Below are positions 9,601 to 16,152 of a stretch of DNA of 33,268 nt, in pieces. Position 1 is the first letter of the stretch, and every line of letters begins with the position of its first letter. A program made the translations under genes and the position numbers. The notes under the pieces were generated by a model that saw only the letters and a program-made list of their open reading frames with translations, was not told the DNA's origin and did no database searches. This stretch comes from Candidatus Scalindua sp. (GTDB lineage Bacteria > Planctomycetota > Brocadiia > Brocadiales > Scalinduaceae): contig JABHIW010000030.1 in the NCBI GenBank assembly GCA_018670825.1, forward strand, positions 1 through 33,268, given 5' to 3'.

Positions 9601-10448
9601 AAACGGGAAAATATAAGTGTTACCAGTACAAAGATTGCCGTTATTACCTTCAAGTCAATTGGGTTAAGGCCAACGTACAGGGCCAACGCTACCATCATCC
9701 TGAAAACGATAGATCCGGTAATAACGCTTATTACAATTACCCACACAGAACGACTCCGCATAATCGACTCTCCGATTATTACCGATGCAAGCCCAAATAC
9801 GACAACCCCTATTCCCATGCTTATATCGGCAAAGCCCTGGTATTGGGCAACCAGGCAACCACTCAGGCCCACAAGTCCGTTAGAGAGAGAAATACCGAAG
9901 ATCTTCATCAAATTAACGTTTACGCCCGACGCTGAAACCATTACTGAGTTGTTTCCCGTGGCCCTCATTGTTATTCCCAGGTCAGTCTTGAAAAAGTAGG
10001 AAAAAAGAATCCAAAAGAGGACAATGACGACGATGAGGATTATCGCTACCCATATTTCAGGTTGTAGCCCTGGATTAAAACCTTCAAGCCACGAAAAGAA
10101 TGTTACCTGTCTCAGAAGAGGAATGTTAGACTGTCCCATAATATGGAGGTTTATCGAATAGAGCCCGGTCATTACCAGAATACCTGACAATAGTCCGTTT
10201 ATATTAAAACGGGTATGGATCATGGCTGTTGCAACTCCGGCTAATGCTCCTCCTCCAAATGCAAATGGAAAGACAAGAAGCGGATGCATTCCGGCCACAA
10301 GGAGAACGGCGGCAATGCCTGCACCGGTAGTAAGTGAGCCGTCTACGGTAATATCGGGAAAATCGTGAATACGGAATGTGAGATAGACTCCCATTGCCAT
10401 GAAGGAGTATAAAATACCGAGGTTGAGTGCACCAATCCAGAGTTCCAT
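6681..10448 (-). CDS. ABC importer permease fused to three tandem ABC_sub_bind receptor domains
   Basis: One 1255-residue frame joins parts that are normally separate proteins. Residues 1 to ~295 are a multi-pass permease of the COG4120 type (MELWIGALNLGILYSFMAMG onward). A further membrane helix lies near 300-320 (MIVYGIVGIAVIFGGYFGW) and should place the rest outside the membrane. Three homologous receptor domains of the PF04392 type then start near 337, 647 and 960, about 310 residues each. Matching landmarks recur: ISTPCTQAA, LSTPVVQAS and ISTPSLQVI; LPNVTGV, LPNMTGV and ENLTGVA; GTLWDESQANA, GVVWNSSEANS and GIVWNPAEANS; PPDNTV, PGDNTL and SGDNTV. The copies are clearly diverged, so ligand preference may differ. 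Relatives are linked to aromatic amino acid uptake, but the ligand here is unknown. The ATG is one base after the STAS gene stop. Confidence 0.92.
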   Translation of the reverse strand: MELWIGALNLGILYSFMAMGVYLTFRIHDFPDITVDGSLTTGAGIAAVLLVAGMHPLLVFPFAFGGGALAGVATAMIHTRFNINGLLSGILVMTGLYSINLHIMGQSNIPLLRQVTFFSWLEGFNPGLQPEIWVAIILIVVIVLFWILFSYFFKTDLGITMRATGNNSVMVSASGVNVNLMKIFGISLSNGLVGLSGCLVAQYQGFADISMGIGVVVFGLASVIIGESIMRSRSVWVIVISVITGSIVFRMMVALALYVGLNPIDLKVITAIFVLVTLIFSRFMAKGTAGKRADWSRMIVYGIVGIAVIFGGYFGWKEYSYKTKSHVNSSGQPIEKTYKIGLVQIVDHPILNITRDSYVKELNKLGYIEGKNLDISLKNAHGDIATISTILDSFINKKVDLVLSISTPCTQAAINKIKDKPVVFATVANPFVIDAGKNDKEHLPNVTGVYGWVPMDKLMELVTATLPGIKTIGTLWDESQANAVFNVNELKTVLKEDYPEIVFVPGIVSGSSEVYEHALSLMAKHIDAFVLPPDNTVYSAIDAVVKVAQSRNIPVYMSDVFHAEDGILASIGYNYVISGIQAAHLTDRILRKGEDPKDIPFQKYSGLEMMVNRDIARNLNITIPENILNSAEIVVNKGEVSRKVKRKKIGIVQFAIEPNVEKAKSGIIAALEDNGYFDGVNIDIVYKNANADFPTITSIMQDLMRRNVDIIVPLSTPVVQASVQQAHNSTRQKVVFTYIYDPYRIGVAKDPTDHLPNMTGVACFPPIEEMLDLIKEMFPDRNKVGVVWNSSEANSESVLLKARAHVKTTGQELIEVTVSNPTEVLDASRSLAAKGVEVFLNPGDNTLNVSYDSFAKVAFENLIPLFSIDPAFIDNHTIAALGPNYYVTGYEGGQVIARVLKGEKITEIPITQTKPTEFFINLDVARAEGLSISEKFIKQADNVIDSQKELAVPPVEKPEKKMAILQFSDNYILDEIVDGILDRFNESGILTEYNLSVDRMNSQGDFGIAQTIAQDIVRKKYDYIMTISTPSLQVIANANKKIDHIFGGVTSPYKAGVADTPEIHQENLTGVATPQPVAASIHAMRELFPDAKTIGIVWNPAEANSEVCTINARNAVGKYGFKLVESTVSNTGEVMDAVRSLISRGVDIFLTSGDNTVILALDSIADLMKRKKIPYFTNSSTDIEKGAFVSIGADYREVGVETGRIAEVVIKGGKPANIPIKEYVPEEININVSLADLYGITISEEFLKKCTKVIK

Positions 10449-10449
10449 G

Positions 10450-11667
10450 TCAGCTTTCCAGTTCTATAATCCCCATCAGACCACTTTTAAGGCGAGTCTT
10501 GCTGAGAATGTGATAAATTGCATTCGGTCCATAACCATTCAGGAAGCGGTCCAGTTCCTTCTCAAAGTCTTCCGCCTTCCTGCTGATATGGCCTTTTTCA
10601 AATATTCCGGCGTGAATGTGCATATCTCCCTTTTCAGGAAAAACTGACTTCAATTTTACATCTATTGTATCTGCATTCCTAGCCAGTATTCCGGTACCAA
10701 CAATAATATGATTACTCTCACCCGCTTCTACAGGATAATCAAACCAATCAGGAAAAACATCCGGGTCGAAGATAGATCCTCCATCAGGACACCGGTTTTC
10801 AATTACGGGAGGTTTCTTAAGGCTCATTCCCCAATACCCCTTACTCTCAATAAGGAAAACGATACCAAGCAGATCACCCTTTGCAAAATTGAAGAGAGCT
10901 TTTTTGAGTCTTGGTAGTTCAATGAAGGCGTTACGGTCCTCAAAGGAGATAATATATCTCCAGGGGCCGGAAAAAGAGAATCCGTTAAGGAACTTTAACT
11001 TGTTTTCCGACCCTTCATGTTTTTTTAGTATGAAATCCACAACAGGATTGCTCACGGTAGGATAGAAGTAAAAGTTCCCATCAACCACTATTGCCTCTCC
11101 AAAGAGTTGAGAATATTCGCTGTAATTCTCACCTGCTGTGGCGATACCAACGCCATTCTGTATTTCCGAACTCTTTATCCCAATCACATCTTCGCTGGTA
11201 TATGTTGAATTGTTAAGTTTCTCAACACTGCCAAAGTGAGATAGAGTCCCTGTTTCATCCGAAACTTTCCTGTATTCAAAAGATATTCCCTCGAAAACAC
11301 TCTTTGTCCTATTGGCCTGAGCATCCGTTTCACCAGGTAAGGCCTGATCTTCAGATACTATGGTAAAAATATGGTCTAGACCACTAATGCTAATGATGTC
11401 ATTAACGAATTTTGGAGGGTTGTAAATAATTATTTCGCCGCTTACCGGTCTGAGTTGCTTCTGGATAAAAAGGAAAGCCCTGATGCCGGCACTGCTGATA
11501 TAACTAACTTTGGTAAAGTCCGCTATTATTATTCGATCACCTTCATCAATAAGGGCTTCAAATGTTTTTTGTACTTTCGTCGCATTAATGGAATCAAGCC
11601 TGCCGGTAAAGACCGTCCTTACATTTTCACTATCACGAAGTACTTCGACATTAAATTTATCTTTCAT
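10450..11667 (-). CDS. STAS-domain protein (anti-sigma antagonist-like) with unknown C-terminal domain
   Basis: Residues 1 to ~115 form a STAS domain of the SpoIIAA/RsbV type (FTGRLDSINATKV, then DFTKVSYISSAGIRAFL). Ser58/Ser59 in YISSAG lie where family members carry the serine phosphorylated by the RsbW-like kinase. The remaining ~290 residues match no domain I recognise; they contain GVGIATAG, FSGPWRYIISFEDR and FDPDVFPDWFDYPVEAGESNHIIVG segments and look globular. The gene lies between the RsbW-like kinase gene and the transporter gene, with a one-base gap to the latter. I chose ATG 11667 because it starts the STAS fold; a TTG at 11700 would overlap the preceding stop (TTGA) and add 11 residues. 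Its expected role is a phosphorylation-dependent adaptor between kinase and transporter, which is inference. Confidence 0.82.
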   Translation of the reverse strand: MKDKFNVEVLRDSENVRTVFTGRLDSINATKVQKTFEALIDEGDRIIIADFTKVSYISSAGIRAFLFIQKQLRPVSGEIIIYNPPKFVNDIISISGLDHIFTIVSEDQALPGETDAQANRTKSVFEGISFEYRKVSDETGTLSHFGSVEKLNNSTYTSEDVIGIKSSEIQNGVGIATAGENYSEYSQLFGEAIVVDGNFYFYPTVSNPVVDFILKKHEGSENKLKFLNGFSFSGPWRYIISFEDRNAFIELPRLKKALFNFAKGDLLGIVFLIESKGYWGMSLKKPPVIENRCPDGGSIFDPDVFPDWFDYPVEAGESNHIIVGTGILARNADTIDVKLKSVFPEKGDMHIHAGIFEKGHISRKAEDFEKELDRFLNGYGPNAIYHILSKTRLKSGLMGIIELES

Positions 11668-11696
11668 AGTGTATGGATGATTATTTTTATTTACTT

Positions 11697-13211
11697 TCAA
11701 GTATAATACGGGTCGTTTTCCTGAATATACGTTAATAATTCGTTTGCCATATCAGAAACTATAGTGAGCTCCTCATATTCGATCTGCACTCCGTTAAGAT
11801 ATTGCAAAATCATCGAATCTCCCCCTGCAGTTTCCGGCATTATACCGGTAAAGAAAAACCCCAGTTTCTCAATTTCTGGTACAAAAACAGGGGTCATAGG
11901 GTCAGACAAACTTAAAAACATTTCAATCACATGAACTTCTTCTTTTCTTAGACGGTGTAACTCCCGTCGAAGTGACATGATAATATCTTTACCGTATTGT
12001 AATATACGAATCTCACCAAGCGACCGCATAGAATTTATAGAAACATTCATGACTGTTTGATTATTTAAGGGTAGACTGTTTGTCGGCGCCACCATTTTAA
12101 CAGGTGTATCAAGATTTGCAAACAGCTTGAGAATCATCTCTGAATGGTGTTCCGGCAAGTAAAGGTCCTTGAGTTCAGGTTTTTGCAGATACTTAAAACC
12201 AACCACATCTGAATTACGTTGTGAAAGTTCATCCGCAATCCCTTTAAAAGAGAGTGTTTTTGGAGAATGTGCCAAAAGGAACCCACAATCTTTGTAGCCA
12301 AGCTTCTGGCTGAATTTCTGAGTGTATGGATGTACGGTTACGCCTTTTACATGCACTCCCTTAAGCCCCATGTGATTTGCTTCCTCAACCAGAAATTCAC
12401 CCAAAAATCGTGCTAATCCATGCCCTCGATATCTCTTTTTTGTTACCGCAATTCCAATTTCAGCAGGAAGATAATCGTAAAACAACAATGCAAAATGTCC
12501 TGCCATCTCATCGGTATTGGTCACTGCTACCGCAGAACGGATAGTACCGCTTTTATTAAAAGCAACAATTCGTTCCGGATAATAAATATGTTCATTAGCG
12601 TAAGAGTAACCATAGGAATCGTAAATGCATTTTGCTACCTCAATCGCTTCGTCCGGTTTCATAAGTCGAATAGAGAAATCTATCTTTTCTGTATCTTGAG
12701 ATAATGTTGGTTTCGGGATTTCAGGTTCGGGTGTTGGTAAATCCTCATTAATGATTTTATCAGAATTGAAGAATTTAACCAGACGGGTTTCCTTTCCCTC
12801 TGGCCCCAGATTACAAAATTGATATTCATCCATAAACCCCCTGATTAAAAAACCTCCAAGACCTTTAGATGTCTGGCTGTCAATGTCCTTGTTTGGGTCA
12901 TAACTCTCTCCAGAGGTTGGGTTATAGGGGATACCATTATCATGAACTATAATTTGGAGACCGTTCGGGGCCCTCTGGCAGATAATATCAAAAGTGGCAA
13001 TTTCATCCGGGGCAAAAGCACATTCTATAACATTAGTAGCAACTTCTTCAGTAGCAAGCTCAATCCTTTTACGTTCCTCACTGTCAAAACCTACGTGTTC
13101 GGCTATAGTACCCACATAATTAAGGATAACCGGCAGGTAATCCAGGTTATTAGAAACGGTTAACCGGCTCCAGTCTCTTGATATATTTTTACCTGAAGGT
13201 AGATTTTGCAT
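11697..13211 (-). CDS. RsbW-like serine kinase/anti-sigma domain fused to GNAT acetyltransferase
   Basis: Residues ~15-148 are a HATPase_c_2 (RsbW/SpoIIAB-like) domain with usable ATP-site residues: N-box EEVATNVIE (Glu56, Asn60), G1 box DNGIPY (Asp91, Gly93) and G2 box SKGLGGFLI (117-120). Residues ~155-325 form a GNAT-type domain with an acetyl-CoA loop (RYRGHGLARFL, ~257) and the closing pattern FSQKLGYKDCGF. The last ~170 residues look like a second, shorter GNAT-like half (EKLGFFFTGIMPE, then MILQYLNG). It is the first gene of the operon and overlaps the STAS gene if the TTG start is used. Known relatives phosphorylate a STAS protein, so the next gene is the likely substrate. The acetylation target is unknown. 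The ATG has no evident Shine-Dalgarno sequence. Confidence 0.85.
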   Translation of the reverse strand: MQNLPSGKNISRDWSRLTVSNNLDYLPVILNYVGTIAEHVGFDSEERKRIELATEEVATNVIECAFAPDEIATFDIICQRAPNGLQIIVHDNGIPYNPTSGESYDPNKDIDSQTSKGLGGFLIRGFMDEYQFCNLGPEGKETRLVKFFNSDKIINEDLPTPEPEIPKPTLSQDTEKIDFSIRLMKPDEAIEVAKCIYDSYGYSYANEHIYYPERIVAFNKSGTIRSAVAVTNTDEMAGHFALLFYDYLPAEIGIAVTKKRYRGHGLARFLGEFLVEEANHMGLKGVHVKGVTVHPYTQKFSQKLGYKDCGFLLAHSPKTLSFKGIADELSQRNSDVVGFKYLQKPELKDLYLPEHHSEMILKLFANLDTPVKMVAPTNSLPLNNQTVMNVSINSMRSLGEIRILQYGKDIIMSLRRELHRLRKEEVHVIEMFLSLSDPMTPVFVPEIEKLGFFFTGIMPETAGGDSMILQYLNGVQIEYEELTIVSDMANELLTYIQENDPYYT

Positions 13212-13237
13212 ACTTAAATAATTAATCTATATATAAA

Positions 13238-13256
13238 GCACCAGCTATGCTGGTGC
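13238..13256. repeat. Perfect inverted repeat just upstream of the RsbW-like/GNAT gene
   Basis: GCACCAGC and GCTGGTGC are exact reverse complements with a TAT spacer. A TATATATA stretch lies between it and the ATG at 13211, so it sits where an operator or the start of a leader hairpin would be. A smaller copy of the pattern, GGC-TAT-GCC, follows at 13267-13275, so a REP-like element is an alternative. Confidence 0.5.
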
Positions 13257-13346
13257 GACGAAATATGGCTATGCCGAGAAATGAGAAAAATTGTTTACTC
13301 GTGCAAATGAAAGATTCGTACTACTTAAATCTTTGCTTGCCGACAG

Positions 13347-13364
13347 TCCTCTCTTTCGAGAGGA
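13347..13364 (+). terminator. Possible intrinsic terminator on the plus strand
   Basis: A perfect 7-bp hairpin (TCCTCTC / GAGAGGA) with a TTTC loop is followed within six bases by a T-rich stretch on the plus strand. No plus-strand gene precedes it, so it would end a small RNA or be incidental. Confidence 0.3.
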
Positions 13365-13601
13365 ACATGTTTTTGTTTTCACTTGACTGAACTACATCGA
13401 ACCAACAAAGAAAGCCAAGGATTATTTTATAATAATGTATATTCACATAAATGAGATAATTTTGATTTTGAGGAATTAACCAGAGTAGTAAAATAGTTAA
13501 TAAAACTCAAGTATTTAATCAGTAATGTTCGGTTACATCAGGCATAATTCTTATTACTGCAAGCTCACTCCGTTGCAATGTGGTTTGAGGTGTGGTAGTT
13601 A

Positions 13602-13645
13602 CAAAAAAACGCCTACATCCATCAATGTATGAAGAATGTAGGCGT
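13602..13645 (-). terminator. Rho-independent terminator of the PEP-CTERM gene
   Basis: Arms ACGCCTACAT (13609-13618) and ATGTAGGCGT (13636-13645) pair perfectly over 10 bp. On the minus strand the stem is followed by seven T residues. It lies 34 bases past the stop of the gene at 13679. Confidence 0.85.
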
Positions 13646-13678
13646 CCCTATAATGAATCAATCTTTGTCAGTAATTGC

Positions 13679-14389
13679 TTAGCTGTTTTCTACAGTTTTC
13701 TTTTTCCGTCTACGTCTTACTTCTGCCCCTGCAAGACCGGCTAAGCCTATGCCGAAGAGAGCAATGGTTGCGGGTTCTGGGACAGGATCTGCTGTAGCAG
13801 CTACAAATTTTGCATCATCCATGGCTGCATTCTCTACACCCAAAAGTGTGGAGGTAAACTTGAGGTAAGAAGCTTTTTCTCCTGAGGTAAGGTTGAATCC
13901 GAGCCATGAGGTTCCGCTGCTATAAGCTGCCGCAGTTCCCAAGCTGTTGTCCAGAGCATCATAAGCAGTAATAATGCTTCCTCTATTAGGTTCAAAGCCG
14001 TAAAAGGTTGCACCCCACGCGATAACCGATGTTGAGAAGTCAATTCTGAATATTTCACCAAGATCGCCAGAGTCGGCGGAAGCGAAATTGACGTGGGTTG
14101 TTGCAAAAGGTGAATAAGCAATAGTTGGATCTGCTGGTGAATCTATCTGATTATGTGGGAGTGATGGCGCTGCCCAACCCGTAAGCGTCATACTGCCAAC
14201 TGTAACAGGGTTTACTCGGAATGATGTATCGGTTGTAATGCTATTGAAATCTTCAGTCGTAGAAGCACCGACCGCAGTATCCCAACTCCCTTCATTTTGA
14301 TAAGAAATCATTACCGCAGAGGCAGATTTGGTCAGAACCAGACCGACCAACAGACCGATCAGTAACATTGTAGTAAAGTAATGTTTCAT
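13679..14389 (-). CDS. Secreted PEP-CTERM sorting-domain protein
   Basis: This is a 236-residue exported protein. The N-terminus is a clear signal peptide (MKHYFTTMLLIGLLVGLVLT, ending SASA). The C-terminus carries the PEP-CTERM sorting signal: VPEPATIALFGIGLAGLAG followed by the basic tail RRRRKKK. Exosortase systems recognise this tripartite signal and process proteins for the cell surface or extracellular matrix; no exosortase gene is in the window. The middle (SYQNEGSWDTAVGAS, TTEDFNSI, then Gly/Ser-rich beta-type sequence) shows no catalytic motif I recognise. I chose ATG 14389 because GGGAG lies six bases upstream and the signal peptide begins there; an ATG at 14443 would add 18 residues. 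It appears monocistronic and ends at a strong terminator. Confidence 0.85.
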   Translation of the reverse strand: MKHYFTTMLLIGLLVGLVLTKSASAVMISYQNEGSWDTAVGASTTEDFNSITTDTSFRVNPVTVGSMTLTGWAAPSLPHNQIDSPADPTIAYSPFATTHVNFASADSGDLGEIFRIDFSTSVIAWGATFYGFEPNRGSIITAYDALDNSLGTAAAYSSGTSWLGFNLTSGEKASYLKFTSTLLGVENAAMDDAKFVAATADPVPEPATIALFGIGLAGLAGAEVRRRRKKKTVENS

Positions 14390-14525
14390 ATAACACTCCC
14401 TTCTCAGAATAGAGTACTTTAAATAATTTAATAATCTTTTCATTTCTATTACATTTCCTCCCTCATCTTTTCGAAGGAGAAATACTCATGAAACTATATG
14501 TAAAACTGATAAAATGTTGATAGGT

Positions 14526-14560
14526 AAATAGGTGCTAATAATTCTATAAATAGGTACTCT
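14526..14560 (-). promoter_or_regulatory. Direct repeats upstream of the PEP-CTERM gene, operator-like
   Basis: On the minus strand AGTACCTATTTAT and AGCACCTATTTAC are 13-base near-identical boxes with centres 22 bases apart, about two helical turns. They lie ~140-170 bases before the ATG at 14389. The spacing suits a dimeric regulator binding one face of the DNA. No regulator is identified. Confidence 0.4.
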
Positions 14561-14825
14561 TACCTAACGTTTACAAATGTAAGCATAGTTATTGTCATAT
14601 GTCAATAATAAAACCAGCTAACTCTTGTAAATATATTGACTGACGTTTATTTTACAGAAATATTATCATTTTATATCTATACTACAAAATCAAATTTATC
14701 ACCAGATTACGTTTTATATATTAGAGAGAAACGAGATTCTTCATAAACATAAATAACTTGATGAGCTGACTAAAAACAGTATAAACCTTGGTACAACATA
14801 TATTGTATTCTTATTGAAGGGTTGT

Positions 14826-14881
14826 GAAAAGTCCCTGGATGGGACTGCAAGTGACGTGCTCTGCCGTTGAACTATGCGGGT
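14826..14881 (-). pseudogene. tRNA-like remnant with the anticodon arm apparently missing
   Basis: On the minus strand the segment starts CCCGCATAGTTCAACGGCA and continues GAGCACGT, matching the 5' part and D-arm of many bacterial tRNAs. It then jumps to a short GTCCC/GGGAC stem where a T-arm would be. There is no room for a complete anticodon arm, and the acceptor strands do not pair. It is probably a decayed tRNA or a recombination scar. Confidence 0.35.
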
Positions 14882-14884
14882 AAT

Positions 14885-14963
14885 AAAAAAGGGGCAAGGT
14901 AATTTACTTACCAATGCCTCTCAACAGTAATAATACTCTTATTTTCTACTAATCTGAGAAAAT
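14885..14963 (-). repeat. Degenerate copy of the multicopper-oxidase terminator element
   Basis: From 14891 to 14963 the sequence aligns without gaps to 16080-16152, with about nine mismatches in 73 bases by eye. The hairpin arms (14891-14902 and 14908-14920) and the adjacent A-run survive, so it could still terminate minus-strand transcripts, perhaps those of the gene at 15202. Confidence 0.7.
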
Positions 14964-15201
14964 CCACTGATCATACGCCTTTTCCTTATCAAGACTTATC
15001 TCCTTCGTCTATTACTAATGAGCATTTATGTTATACATAACAAATAACTTTTTAGAACAAACTCAATTATTTTCAAAATCAGTGGTTCAGGGAATACTGA
15101 AATGCTCAATGACGATGAATGAAGAAAGGATATTTGTTATTTGATTTAAATGGGCTTATTAGGTGCGTAAGATGATAAGAACTTTTTCTATTGTAAATTT
15201 T

Positions 15202-15795
15202 TTAATCAACAAACTTATACTCTATTAAATTTTGTTTAAACATATTATCATCGTCGTCGTACAGCCGTTTCGCATAATGATAAACTTCATGATGTTTAAG
15301 CATAAACTTTTTATCTTTAACCATTTCTCCAGGATTGTCCTTTTCCACACCTAATATATCATCCCTAAAACATTGTACAAGTTCACAAAATACTTCATCC
15401 TCATTTATTTCTGTGGAATCTTCGCTTGTACCTATTGTCGAGGTAGTATAATGCAAAAGTCTCTGCATGAATATTTCAGTTTTCTGCTGTGCATTTTCCT
15501 TGTCTATACCAACATCTTCAAACGCTAGACATACACCAAGATGTATAATGTCTATTAATTCACTGTCGTCATAATGATTACCACCAAACTCTGCTTCAAA
15601 AACTAACATGAAATACAAAAGAACAAGACGGAAATATAAAAGTTCAGAAACAATTTTTTTCTTTTCTTTGTCAGACAAGGATTTGCTTTCCTCAATTATC
15701 TGACAATTGTTGGAGTTCGCCTTTATAATATATTGGGCTAACAAGCGAGTAAATGCATGTATTGTTATTTTTGTTTTTTTGTTAAATAAGGACAT
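15202..15795 (-). CDS. Hypothetical protein, acidic and probably helical
   Basis: I do not recognise this 197-residue protein. It begins MSLFNKKTKITIHAFTRLLA and has no signal peptide. A moderately hydrophobic segment (LLYFRLVLLYFMLVFEAEFG, ~52-71) is more likely a buried helix than a membrane span, given its charged surroundings. Acidic clusters occur at SEDSTEINEDEVF and YDDDDN. It is soluble-looking, codon use matches the AT-rich neighbours, and there is no clear Shine-Dalgarno sequence before the ATG. It stands alone between the multicopper oxidase gene and a degenerate terminator copy. No function can be assigned. Confidence 0.6.
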   Translation of the reverse strand: MSLFNKKTKITIHAFTRLLAQYIIKANSNNCQIIEESKSLSDKEKKKIVSELLYFRLVLLYFMLVFEAEFGGNHYDDSELIDIIHLGVCLAFEDVGIDKENAQQKTEIFMQRLLHYTTSTIGTSEDSTEINEDEVFCELVQCFRDDILGVEKDNPGEMVKDKKFMLKHHEVYHYAKRLYDDDDNMFKQNLIEYKFVD

Positions 15796-16070
15796 GGTTC
15801 GATAAGGTCAGAATAGATATAAACAAATAGTACTTAGATTGTTAATATATTTATGAAAAGCATATCCATCAAATGATGGTTTTATATATGTGTGAAATGG
15901 TAATTCGATAGATCATGTAAATATAGCGGTATGATAAGTTTGTTATTAACCAAAAGCAATAGAAAAAAGAGTAGATTACGTTTGATATGTAGGACTTCTG
16001 AATGTAGTTGAATAGAGGATGTGGAGTAATTATCTATCAATTGAACAAACTTCATGTTAGACAACACATG

Positions 16071-16109
16071 AAAAAAAAAGGGGCATGGTAATCTGCTTAC
16101 CAATGCCCC
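16071..16109 (-). terminator. Rho-independent terminator of the multicopper oxidase gene
   Basis: The arms at 16080-16091 and 16097-16109 pair over 12 bp with one bulged base, and on the minus strand a nine-T run follows. It lies ~55 bases after the stop codon. Confidence 0.85.
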
Positions 16110-16152
16110 TTTATAGTAATAATACTCTTATTTTCTGCTAATTTGAGAAAAT
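16080..16152 (-). repeat. Intact copy of the duplicated terminator element
   Basis: This aligns to 14891-14963 over 73 bases. The similarity covers the hairpin and ~40 bases of adjoining 3' untranslated sequence but does not enter the multicopper oxidase coding region. That points to a small mobile or recombined element rather than gene duplication. Confidence 0.7.

Larger units (their letters stand above)
13212..13678. other. Non-coding region upstream of the partner-switch operon
   Basis: No credible gene is seen. The region holds a perfect 8-base inverted repeat next to the operon start, a T-followed hairpin at 13347-13364 and the terminator of the PEP-CTERM gene at 13602-13645. The rest is plain AT-rich sequence. 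Confidence 0.6.
14390..15201. other. Long AT-rich intergenic region with repeats and a tRNA-like remnant
   Basis: The gap holds the ribosome-binding site and upstream region of the PEP-CTERM gene, a pair of 13-base direct repeats (14526-14560), a tRNA-like remnant (~14826-14881), and a degenerate copy of the terminator element found downstream of the multicopper oxidase gene (14885-14963). A ten-codon plus-strand frame (14488-14520) has an AAGGAG site nine bases upstream, but nothing else supports it. From ~14970 to 15201 I see nothing. Confidence 0.55.

Noticed and set aside
9471..9935. A 154-codon plus-strand frame
   Set aside because: It lies wholly antisense to the fused ABC permease gene, is rich in Tyr, His and Asn as antisense frames often are, and has no domain signal.
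13212..15201. A CRISPR array or integron-like array among the repeats
   Set aside because: The repeats are few, unequal in length and not regularly spaced, and no cas or integrase gene is present.
15882..16103. A 73-codon minus-strand frame starting MVSRLPCPFFFHVLSN
   Set aside because: It runs through the terminator hairpin of the multicopper oxidase gene, has no ribosome-binding site and shows no protein-like features.
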